NCBI GenBank assembly: GCA_029863665.1
Contig: JAOTUX010000082.1
Span: 1 to 5,605 of the forward strand
Reading direction: 5' to 3'
Origin: Candidatus Nitrosopumilus sp.
Lineage (GTDB): Archaea; Thermoproteota; Nitrososphaeria; Nitrososphaerales; Nitrosopumilaceae
DNA length: 5,605 bases
The notes under the pieces were generated by a model, which saw only the letters and a list, made by a program, of their open reading frames with translations, searched no databases and was not told where the DNA came from. Below are positions 1 through 5,605 of this stretch, one piece after another (position 1 is the stretch's first letter; each line of letters starts with the position of its first letter). The position numbers and the translations under genes are program-made.

Positions 1-108
1 CTCTGTATCTGGAAACTTCTCTGTAATTTCATTAAGATCAATTTTCTGGTCAACTGATGCTGACGCAACTACATTTTCAACACTTACAATGGGCTTTGTT
101 TGAGGCAT
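1..108 (-). CDS. tbp: TATA-binding protein (TBP), N-terminal fragment cut by left window edge
   Basis: Archaeal general transcription factor that binds the promoter TATA box and recruits TFB and RNA polymerase. Reading the reverse strand from the ATG at 108-106 gives 36 uninterrupted codons up to the window edge. The peptide begins MPQTKPIVSVENVVAS, and residues 8-36 match the opening of the first TBP repeat: the 'ENVVAS' strand, then 'DQKIDLNEI' helix 1, then 'EKFPDTE' leading to the usual E-Y-x-P-E-x-F segment, which lies outside the window. The N-terminal extension before the fold is very short, as is normal in archaea. The gene begins 65 bases after the ASCH gene and has its own TATA box, so it is probably transcribed on its own. 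No Shine-Dalgarno sequence precedes the ATG, which fits a leaderless mRNA. Archaea often carry several TBP copies; which one this is cannot be told from 36 residues. Confidence 0.93.
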   Translation of the reverse strand, partial: MPQTKPIVSVENVVASASVDQKIDLNEITEKFPDTE

Positions 109-131
109 GACGAGGGGATTTAAATAGTTCC

Positions 132-141
132 TTTATATATA
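132..141 (-). promoter_or_regulatory. TATA box of the TBP gene (leaderless promoter)
   Basis: On the coding strand this reads TATATATAAA, the strongest TATA element in the window. Its centre is about 28 bases upstream of the TBP ATG. Archaeal transcription starts about 25 bases downstream of the TATA centre, so the mRNA should begin within a few bases of the start codon. There is no ribosome binding site in between, which agrees with leaderless translation. An 8-base palindrome, ATTTAAAT (118-125), lies between the box and the ATG. Spacing and sequence are visible; the start site is inferred. Confidence 0.7.
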
Positions 142-173
142 CTAGCCAGATTTTTCATAAAACTTTGACATGG

Positions 174-629
174 TTAATGGTGTCCAATCCACTGATAACG
201 GTATTCTTCATCAATAATGTCTGTCATTATTTTCTTCTTTTTGATTCTTGTTTTAGGTATATCTACATCAAAAAATCCTAATTGCCCCTTACAAGGAATT
301 GGAATTCTAAATGATTTTGCATTTTTTAACATGAATCCATAGGTTTTGTTGTAGTTATTTTTTGAAGCGTAATGAAATTTTTGATCTAATTTTATTTCTT
401 TTTTTGAAGAATATTTTTTTACATCATAGATCTTAGCTTTACCGACAATTGCACCTGTGATTAATTTCTTCTTTATTTTCAATCTTCTACAATCGTCTGT
501 TCTTATTTTGATTGGTGCATGTATTAGAAATTCTCCACGAAAATTTGAATTCCAATTTCTTAACTCAATAATTTTCTTACCTGAAATTATTAAATCTGCG
601 AACGGCTGTGATACTGAAAGACATTTCAA
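174..629 (-). CDS. ASCH-domain (PUA-like) protein, TTG start
   Basis: A 151-residue basic protein of the ASCH superfamily, a PUA-like beta-barrel fold generally thought to bind RNA; some members (bacterial YqfB) are N4-acetylcytidine amidohydrolases. The ASCH signature G-x-K-x-x-E-x-R is present as G17, K19, E22, R24. The N-terminus MKCLSVSQPF resembles the start of ASCH proteins such as human EOLA1, and this supports the TTG at 629-627 as the true start. The only nearby ATG (624-622) is out of frame. In YqfB the residue at the E22 position is a catalytic Thr, so that amidohydrolase activity should not be assumed. The barrel continues to about residue 123 ('CKGQLGFFDV'). It is followed by a lysine-rich stretch (127-133) and a short tail ending in His-His. 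The gene starts four bases after the PLP/rhodanese gene stops and has no room for its own promoter, so the two are co-transcribed and probably translationally coupled. Substrate and function are unknown. Confidence 0.85.
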   Translation of the reverse strand: MKCLSVSQPFADLIISGKKIIELRNWNSNFRGEFLIHAPIKIRTDDCRRLKIKKKLITGAIVGKAKIYDVKKYSSKKEIKLDQKFHYASKNNYNKTYGFMLKNAKSFRIPIPCKGQLGFFDVDIPKTRIKKKKIMTDIIDEEYRYQWIGHH

Positions 630-633
630 GATA

Positions 634-2175
634 TTATTCTCTGGCTATCTGAATATATTCGCCAGGGTTTTTACCTTGTCCTTCTGGTAAATTAGTTATT
701 CCTCCATTCAAGCTTTCAGTAACTATGCCTTTGCTTGCAAGAACTTTCGTTGCCATAAGTGATGTGTTTCCAGCCATACATATTAACAATGATTTGCCTT
801 TGACTCCTTCCAATTCTTTGTTTAATTCGTCTGGAATTTCTTGAGTCGTTAATAATTTCCCAATTGTACTTGCTTTTGGGATTGAAATTTTTTCTTTATC
901 AACTCCTAAAGCTTTTGCAATAATCTCTATTCCTTCTTCTTTTGGAGTATATTGAGTATGAACCCATACTATTTTATCATAATCTTGAATATTTGTTGCT
1001 GCATCTTGTAATGAAACTTGAATACGTTGATTGTTTGACATCTCTTTGAGATTTTTTCTATATTTTCCTATACCGTCGGCAACTACTACTACAAATTTCC
1101 CTTTCTCTCCCATACTTACCATTTGTAATATAGCATATAGTGCAAGTGCTGTGCTTTCACCAATGTTATGACCTTTGTCTACAAAGAATTTTAACAAATA
1201 TTTTGCCTGTTCAAAATCAACCTCATGTTGTGCTTCATATGCATCTGGATTGTACATCTTTAATCCCTCTGCTTTGGACTTTGTTCTAATTCCTGCTACA
1301 TCTTGACCTGCAGGTGGAAATACTACATGTACTGCCTTCTTCCCGTATTTTTCATTCATGTATTTACTTAATCCTCCAGATGTGCCACCAGTGCCAAATG
1401 CACAGATTATTCTGTAGTCTTTTAATGAATCTCCATTTTCATGTAATTGTTGATCTATTTCTACTGCTGTAATTGTTCTATGAGCTTCGATGTTTAGTTC
1501 ATTATCGTATTGTTCTGGACAAAAACAGTCATAAATTTTTGAAAGTAACTTTGCCAAATTTATAATATCTTGTGATGCTAATAATGATTCTACCTCTGAA
1601 ATTGTGTTATCATAAATTGTGGGATCAAAACCTAATTCTATTAACTGAGAACGAATATTAGCTGCAGTTGCTTTTGCAACTAGTACATCTGCATCACTAT
1701 CTTTCATTCCAGGAGCAGGACAAATATCCATGTCTAGATCCATTGTGCGAATATTTTCATTTCTTAATTCCTCAAAAACTCCTTCTTGTAATTTTCTTGA
1801 AACAAGTGAAATAACAGTCAATCCAAGTTTTGACATTTGTCCAAGAGCGATTCCAAAATTACCTGATGTTGCTTCAATAATTGTTTGTTCACTTTTCAAC
1901 TTCCCTGTTTTTATAGCATTATGCATAATGTGAATTGCAGGTCTAACTTTGATTGAACCACTTATCAAATTAGCATCAAATTTACCATATACCTTCAAAT
2001 CCAGATCTGATATATCTAATTTGTAAAGACTTTTTGCACATTCTTTAAGATCACTAGTCAGATCAATTAGAGGCGTTGCATTGACTACCTTACCTTCTTC
2101 TAAATGTGGTATTTTATTCCAAATTTCTTGTTCAAATTTTTCAAGCAAAGATTCATCGATATCACTTTCTGACAT
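634..2175 (-). CDS. PLP-dependent cystathionine beta-synthase/cysteine-synthase-like enzyme fused to a rhodanese-like domain
   Basis: A 513-residue cytosolic protein in two parts. Residues about 30-375 are a fold-type II PLP enzyme closest in motifs to cystathionine beta-synthase (CBS): 'TPL' (34-36), the Schiff-base lysine K76 in GSIKVR, the substrate loop TSGNFG (103-108), a 'PEQYDNELN..AH' segment (220-232) matching the 'NPANPEAH' region, and the PLP phosphate loop GTGGTSGG (261-268). IGES (338-341) and VVADGIGKY (364-372) match the 'GGSAG' and 'PDSxRxY' regions. Residues about 385-498 are rhodanese-like, with a CMAGNTS active-site loop (Cys466) and a closing LNGGI (489-493). The usual N-terminal 'DVR' strand is degenerate. 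Reactions of this family replace the beta-substituent of serine or cysteine derivatives; the fused domain suggests a persulfide step. Oddities are Phe107 where Thr is usual, Gly368 where CBS has a PLP-binding Ser, and a 60-70 residue insert (about 147-219). The ATG is preceded by a purine-rich AGAGAG. Broad family is firm; the exact reaction is unknown. Confidence 0.88.
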   Translation of the reverse strand: MSESDIDESLLEKFEQEIWNKIPHLEEGKVVNATPLIDLTSDLKECAKSLYKLDISDLDLKVYGKFDANLISGSIKVRPAIHIMHNAIKTGKLKSEQTIIEATSGNFGIALGQMSKLGLTVISLVSRKLQEGVFEELRNENIRTMDLDMDICPAPGMKDSDADVLVAKATAANIRSQLIELGFDPTIYDNTISEVESLLASQDIINLAKLLSKIYDCFCPEQYDNELNIEAHRTITAVEIDQQLHENGDSLKDYRIICAFGTGGTSGGLSKYMNEKYGKKAVHVVFPPAGQDVAGIRTKSKAEGLKMYNPDAYEAQHEVDFEQAKYLLKFFVDKGHNIGESTALALYAILQMVSMGEKGKFVVVVADGIGKYRKNLKEMSNNQRIQVSLQDAATNIQDYDKIVWVHTQYTPKEEGIEIIAKALGVDKEKISIPKASTIGKLLTTQEIPDELNKELEGVKGKSLLICMAGNTSLMATKVLASKGIVTESLNGGITNLPEGQGKNPGEYIQIARE

Positions 2176-2180
2176 ATTTT

Positions 2181-2186
2181 CTCTCT
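2181..2186 (-). promoter_or_regulatory. Candidate ribosome binding site of the PLP/rhodanese gene
   Basis: On the coding strand AGAGAG sits five bases before the ATG at 2175-2173. It is a partial match to a Shine-Dalgarno sequence. It is the most purine-rich leader of the starts in this window and supports the chosen ATG. Confidence 0.4.
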
Positions 2187-2208
2187 AGGTGTAATCAATT
2201 TTTTGCTC

Positions 2209-2216
2209 ATATAAAA
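2209..2216 (-). promoter_or_regulatory. Candidate TATA box for the PLP/rhodanese-ASCH unit
   Basis: The coding strand reads TTTTATAT in the 67-base gap after the VWA gene. Its centre is about 37 bases upstream of the ATG, which predicts a start site near 2186 and a leader of about 10 bases that would just include the AGAGAG element. This makes genes 634-2175 and 174-629 a transcription unit separate from the ATPase/VWA pair, although read-through is also possible in such a short gap. Confidence 0.5.
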
Positions 2217-2242
2217 TATCCTGATGGTGGATTTGTTGAAAA

Positions 2243-3805
2243 TCACACTTCTAACATATTCATTACTTTACTTGGAATGTCATTCAATCTACTGACAGCC
2301 ATTGTTTTTTCATAGCCCAAATGTCTGAGATTATTTGCAATTGTTGTTGCTCTAAGCGTGTTTGGCCCTAAACCTAATGCTACCATGCTTATTCCTAACC
2401 CTTTGAATAATTTAGTCATGTTTCTTACTGCATCAGGATCAGATGGTTCTCCATCAGTTAAAGTCAAAAAAATATCTGGTCTTTTTGCTTGTAAAATTGG
2501 AAACATTTTATCATAAACTTCTGCTAAGGGTGTAGAACCGTTTGCTACAATCTGTGCTAATCTTTTTGCGGTAACATTATTCCATTTTATATTATCTGGT
2601 TTAACTGACCAACAAACAACAGCTCTGTTTTGAGTACTAAATGCATATACTCCAAACTTCACTTTGAGAAAAGATAAAACTTCACACAATGCGAGGGTTG
2701 CTTTTTTGTATTCTATTGCGTCAGATGCTATACTTGATGAATGATCTAATAAAATAACAATTTTTGTTTTAATTGATTTTTTAACATCTGTGTAAAACGG
2801 TTCATTACCTTCAATGTAATTCTCTTCATCAAATTCTTCTCCAGAAGATAGGTGCTGTTCTTTCCACCCTGATTTCCATTCCTTAAATTTTGTCTTTAGA
2901 CCATTAATCAAACTCATATCATAGATTGTTGTTTCATCAACATTTTGTGTAGATGGAATCTGGATCCCAATTGCTTCAGATGTTAATCCTTTATTTTCAC
3001 TTTTTTTATTTTCATCAAGTAATACTTGATATTCATCATATACATTATCTCCTCTAATTATTGATGCTGGATCAACTGATCCAAAATCCCCTTCTTTATT
3101 TTTAGAAATTATTTTTAGAACTTTCAAAAGTTCTTCCTCTGATAAAGCCATTCCAGCTTTCATAAATGGTAAAGATACTGGAATTGTTAGAAGTGAATCA
3201 ATTTCTAAAATATTGATTATTTCACTTACCTTTTTTTCTAACCACTCTGTTTCTTGTTTTTCTTTAACTGCTTTATCCACAATTCTTTTTGCAAACATGG
3301 AAGCTTTTTTGATTTTTTCAAAATGACTTGATTGAATCTCTCCCTTAATTGCTCCAAACATAAAATATTGATAAAATGCTTCTACAATCCTGGCTTTACC
3401 ATATACTGTATGTAATTGGGGTCTGGATACCAGCATGTATCCGTAATTGAATACTATCTCGTCATCCATCCCTCTCCAAATCTCTCTACCCAACTGCTCA
3501 ACTCTTTGAGTCTCCATGGTGTTTAGAATAAATCCAAATGCATGATCATTGCTGAGAATTTTTTTGCAATATTTTATTCTCATTGCTTCATACCATAATG
3601 ACGTTCTGAACTGACGATATTTTTGAAAATCATTCCCAATTCTTTTTTCTAAAGGTGTTAAGATGACTTTATTTTCTTTAAGTCTTGTTTTTGTTTCAAT
3701 CTTGTCAGAAATCTCTACAATAATTTTTTCTTTTTCAGACCATCTTCTCACAAGAAATGTTGCAATTTCAACTAGTGATTCATTTTGAAGTTGAATTGTT
3801 TGCAT
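2243..3805 (-). CDS. VWA-domain protein, NorD/CbbO/CoxE-like partner of the adjacent MoxR ATPase
   Basis: A 520-residue soluble protein; no signal peptide or membrane segment is apparent. The C-terminal part (about 345-520) is a von Willebrand factor A domain with a complete metal-ion-dependent adhesion site: D354-x-S356-x-S358 in 'LLDHSSS', T425 in 'NGSTPL', and D451 in 'LTDGEPSD'. The metal site should therefore be functional. Residues 1-340 are mostly helical and match no domain I recognise; this part ends in charged linkers (about 264-273 and 321-336, the latter very acidic). N-terminal helical region plus C-terminal VWA is the layout of NorD, CbbO and CoxE, which work with a MoxR-type ATPase to activate or load metalloenzymes. 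The gene overlaps the ATPase gene by one base (TAATG), with a GGA five bases ahead of the ATG, which implies translational coupling and a joint complex. Those named families act on nitric oxide reductase, Rubisco and CO dehydrogenase; the target here is unknown. The VWA also resembles that of cobaltochelatase CobT, a less likely alternative. Confidence 0.87.
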   Translation of the reverse strand: MQTIQLQNESLVEIATFLVRRWSEKEKIIVEISDKIETKTRLKENKVILTPLEKRIGNDFQKYRQFRTSLWYEAMRIKYCKKILSNDHAFGFILNTMETQRVEQLGREIWRGMDDEIVFNYGYMLVSRPQLHTVYGKARIVEAFYQYFMFGAIKGEIQSSHFEKIKKASMFAKRIVDKAVKEKQETEWLEKKVSEIINILEIDSLLTIPVSLPFMKAGMALSEEELLKVLKIISKNKEGDFGSVDPASIIRGDNVYDEYQVLLDENKKSENKGLTSEAIGIQIPSTQNVDETTIYDMSLINGLKTKFKEWKSGWKEQHLSSGEEFDEENYIEGNEPFYTDVKKSIKTKIVILLDHSSSIASDAIEYKKATLALCEVLSFLKVKFGVYAFSTQNRAVVCWSVKPDNIKWNNVTAKRLAQIVANGSTPLAEVYDKMFPILQAKRPDIFLTLTDGEPSDPDAVRNMTKLFKGLGISMVALGLGPNTLRATTIANNLRHLGYEKTMAVSRLNDIPSKVMNMLEV

Positions 3806-4599
3806 TAGTTTCCAAACATTGATGTGATGATGTCGCTAACTTTCTGATACTCGATATTTCCCCATTGTGTGTATACATTTCCAAAAACATAATTTGCTGC
3901 ATCTTTGGCAGTCACTCCTTTTTCTAATAATTTCCCAAATGCAATTGTTTCTCTTAAGCTAGGTGAATAGAATAATTCTTCTACTGCTGCTGCTTGTCTT
4001 AATGTATTTGCTAGTTTTATTGCTTGAATAATATCTGATTCATATATTTCTGAAACATGTTTTTTTACAATTTCTAATTCTATATTTTCAGGAGGATATT
4101 CTAATCTAATTCGTACTGGAAATCTACTAAGTAATTGTGGGGGGAGTTCTTTTGTTCCACTATGAGTTAATGGATTAATCGTTGAAACTACAAACCAATT
4201 TTCTTTTGCTTTGATAACTTCACCTGTTGACTCTTTTAATGCAATCTGACGTCTGTCATCTAATGCCTCATCAAGTCGTAGTAAAACATCTGCTTCGGCT
4301 GAATTAATCTCATCCAAATATAGCATTTCTCCTTCCCTCATGGATTTTATCAAAATCCCTTCGTCAAAACTTACGTTTCCATCTGTTAGCGTTTTTGTCC
4401 CAATGAGATGACTCTCTCTAGTCCGAAGACTGAAATTAACTGATTCCAGATTTAGGTTCTTATTTTTGGCAAAATCTCTAACTAAAGATGTTTTTCCAGT
4501 TCCTTTGGGACCTATAATTAACACAAAAAGACCTGCTTCATATGCCTTGTTGAGAATTTCTGTAGAATTATTCCAATCAAGGTATTGAACCTTATCCAA
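3805..4599 (-). CDS. MoxR-family AAA+ ATPase of NorQ/CbbQ type, TTG start
   Basis: A 264-residue single-domain AAA+ ATPase, expected to form a ring and remodel a partner protein at the cost of ATP. Walker A is GPKGTGKT (30-37), Walker B is MLYLDEIN (92-99, with D96 and E97), sensor 1 is N142 in 'STINP', the arginine finger is R159 in 'LLSRF', and sensor 2 is probably R216 in 'SPSLRE'. The 'LDDRRQI' block (113-119), the 'GTKELPPQLLSRF' block and the 'YPPENIE' segment (168-174) point to the NorQ/CbbQ branch of MoxR proteins. The start is TTG at 4599-4597: an in-frame TAA lies five codons upstream (4614-4612), and no in-frame ATG or GTG occurs before Walker A. The ATG at 4604-4602 is out of frame and leads only to a short peptide. 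The gene is fused by a one-base overlap to the VWA gene downstream, the usual arrangement for a MoxR/VWA chaperone pair. The ATPase assignment is firm; the client protein is not identifiable here. Confidence 0.9.
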   Translation of the reverse strand: MDKVQYLDWNNSTEILNKAYEAGLFVLIIGPKGTGKTSLVRDFAKNKNLNLESVNFSLRTRESHLIGTKTLTDGNVSFDEGILIKSMREGEMLYLDEINSAEADVLLRLDEALDDRRQIALKESTGEVIKAKENWFVVSTINPLTHSGTKELPPQLLSRFPVRIRLEYPPENIELEIVKKHVSEIYESDIIQAIKLANTLRQAAAVEELFYSPSLRETIAFGKLLEKGVTAKDAANYVFGNVYTQWGNIEYQKVSDIITSMFGN

Positions 4600-4622
4600 A
4601 GCATGTTTTCTTTATTCTTACA

Positions 4623-4630
4623 ATATTTAA
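4623..4630 (-). promoter_or_regulatory. Candidate TATA box for the ATPase/VWA unit
   Basis: The coding strand reads TTAAATAT within the 39-base gap after the geranylgeranyl reductase gene. Its centre is about 27 bases from the TTG start, which would place the transcription start one or two bases before the start codon, that is, a leaderless message. The local sequence is AT-rich, so a chance match is possible. Confidence 0.45.
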
Positions 4631-4638
4631 TTTTAGAT

Positions 4639-5605
4639 CTAATTTCCAAATGCTTCTACTTTCGCAAAGGCTTCATCTAATCTTTGATGTAATGCTTTAT
4701 TCCATTCATCAAAACCTGAAGGTTCTTTTGGATAATTATTGTAATGATCAACTAACCATTGATTTTGTTTTGATGTGTATCTTAAACCATCTGCAACTGT
4801 TTTATTCATTGCACCTCTAATGATCATGCCAATCTTCCCTAACCCTGAAAAATCAGGATGTTCACCTTTGCTAATTGATTCAACATCAAGATTTCCCAAA
4901 AAATGTTTCATACCATAACTTATCTGCTCATTAGTCATTTGTTGAACTAATCTTCTAAAAAGCTCTAACCCTGCAGTTTTGTATCCGTATTCTTTGATAA
5001 AGTCAAGATTGTATTGCCATAAACCAGCTTCAGATACATCATTTGCTTCTAATGCTTGAACAACATTGTTTCCTAGAATAGTTCCTGCAATTAATGCTGG
5101 CCCTATGCCCCCTGCATCAATTGGTTTTGGCATCCACGCAGAATCTCCAACTAACATATATCCTCCTGATACCATACAATCATTTTGTCTTCTAACTGAG
5201 ACTTGGAAAATTCCTGAGTTGTTGTTAATATCCTCTGGGTCTTCAGAAAGTTTTGCATTTTTGATTGCAACATTCCTCTTTAGGTATTCTTTCATTAAAG
5301 ATTCGACATTATCTTTTTTACCTAATCTTTGATTTCTTTTTTCTAGTAATGATTTTTCAACACCTAAACCTATGTTTACTTTATTTGCTGCTTTAGGAAA
5401 TACCCATCCATAACCCCCTGGTGCAATATCTTGATCTAAATGAATTATACAATAATCTGGGTCAAATTCTGTAAGGTTTTTTTGGCCTTGTTCAAAATAC
5501 ATAATATATCTTCCAGTTGATTCCAAGTCTCTTCTATCAATTCTCTTTTCCACTTTAGTTGAGTTTTGAAGTCCATTTCTAAGCATGGATGTAACTCCTG
5601 TAGCA
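4639..5605 (-). CDS. Geranylgeranyl reductase family flavoprotein, C-terminal part (N-terminus beyond window)
   Basis: An FAD-dependent reductase of the geranylgeranyl reductase family, which saturates double bonds of isoprenoid chains. In archaea this is mainly the last stage of ether-lipid synthesis at the membrane; menaquinone side-chain reduction is an alternative. The frame stays open to the right edge: codons upstream of the ATG at 5586-5584 read A-T-G-V-T-S, the typical '(D)ATGVTS' turn of this flavoprotein fold. That ATG is therefore internal, and 321 residues are visible, lacking roughly the first 100-150 with the FAD-binding GxGxxG. Counting from that Met, the family hallmark P-x-x-Y-x-W-x-F-P is at 56-64 (PGGYGWVFP), followed by 'NIGLGV' (71-76). 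The second FAD contact 'VGDSA' is at 146-150, with 'DAGGIGPALIAG' at 157-168. 'WMPKPIDAGG' is a variant of the more common 'H-x-x-P-x-x-G-G-G' stretch. The stop is TAG at 4641-4639. Family is sure; the exact substrate is not. Confidence 0.88.
   Translation of the reverse strand, partial: ATGVTSMLRNGLQNSTKVEKRIDRRDLESTGRYIMYFEQGQKNLTEFDPDYCIIHLDQDIAPGGYGWVFPKAANKVNIGLGVEKSLLEKRNQRLGKKDNVESLMKEYLKRNVAIKNAKLSEDPEDINNNSGIFQVSVRRQNDCMVSGGYMLVGDSAWMPKPIDAGGIGPALIAGTILGNNVVQALEANDVSEAGLWQYNLDFIKEYGYKTAGLELFRRLVQQMTNEQISYGMKHFLGNLDVESISKGEHPDFSGLGKIGMIIRGAMNKTVADGLRYTSKQNQWLVDHYNNYPKEPSGFDEWNKALHQRLDEAFAKVEAFGN

Noticed and set aside
143..173. Possible terminator after the ASCH gene
   Set aside because: Only a four-base T run is seen on the coding strand and no hairpin, which is too weak to call.
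457..690. Plus-strand open frame of 77 codons
   Set aside because: It lies opposite the ASCH gene and the end of the PLP/rhodanese gene, both of which have clear family motifs; the plus-strand peptide has no recognisable features.
1730..1933. Plus-strand open frame of 67 codons
   Set aside because: Antisense to the conserved PLP core (SIKVR and TSGN motifs); a shadow of that gene.
2106..2315. Plus-strand open frame of 69 codons spanning the VWA-PLP gap
   Set aside because: Overlaps both flanking genes antisense and covers the likely TATA box; no protein family resemblance.
2793..4599. Cobaltochelatase CobS/CobT reading of the ATPase/VWA pair
   Set aside because: The ATPase lacks the CobS-type Walker B surroundings and its 'LDDRR' and 'YPP' blocks fit NorQ/CbbQ better; the VWA similarity to CobT alone is not specific.
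4633..4642. Perfect 10-base palindrome TTAGATCTAA over the stop codon of the reductase gene
   Set aside because: Too short to form a stable hairpin, no second copy seen, and a palindrome of this size can arise by chance in AT-rich DNA.
3806..4650. Both the ATPase and the reductase end in F-G-N
   Set aside because: Only three residues are shared, the proteins are unrelated, and no wider repeat surrounds them; treated as coincidence.
5066..5332. Plus-strand open frame of 88 codons
   Set aside because: Antisense to the FAD-contact region of the geranylgeranyl reductase; a shadow.
5584..5586. ATG as the start of the geranylgeranyl reductase gene
   Set aside because: The frame continues upstream to the window edge and encodes A-T-G-V-T-S, a family motif, so this Met is internal and the gene is cut by the window.

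Overview
The window is AT-rich archaeal DNA (roughly one third G+C by eye) that looks like a marine ammonia-oxidising thaumarchaeon (Nitrososphaerota, Nitrosopumilus-like). The grounds are the start of an archaeal TATA-binding protein gene, a geranylgeranyl-reductase-family flavoprotein of the kind that works on isoprenoid membrane lipids, archaeal TATA boxes about 27 nt ahead of start codons, and the general protein style. The assignment to Thaumarchaeota is inference; the archaeal assignment is firm.

Every gene lies on the minus strand, so transcription runs from high to low coordinates. In that order: (1) the C-terminal three quarters of a geranylgeranyl reductase family protein, cut by the right edge (4639-5605); (2) a MoxR/NorQ/CbbQ-type AAA+ ATPase starting at TTG (3805-4599); (3) a 520-residue protein with a C-terminal von Willebrand factor A domain, overlapping the ATPase gene by one base (2243-3805); (4) a PLP-dependent cystathionine beta-synthase/cysteine-synthase-like enzyme fused to a C-terminal rhodanese-like domain (634-2175); (5) a small ASCH-domain protein starting at TTG four bases after gene 4 (174-629); (6) the first 36 codons of the TATA-binding protein gene, cut by the left edge (1-108). 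Coding density is very high and the longest gene-free gap is 67 bases. I see no RNA genes, mobile elements, long repeats or CRISPR arrays.

The genes fall into at least three transcription units, each with a plausible TATA element: ATPase + VWA, PLP/rhodanese + ASCH, and TBP. The ATPase/VWA pair has the architecture of metalloenzyme-activation machines (NorQ-NorD, CbbQ-CbbO, CoxD-CoxE), but no target enzyme is next to it. The PLP/rhodanese fusion suggests an enzyme that makes or breaks a C-S or C-N bond and hands sulfur to a persulfide-carrying domain. Its tight coupling to an ASCH (PUA-like, RNA-binding type) protein invites, but does not prove, a link to sulfur or RNA metabolism. These two units are the parts most worth following up.
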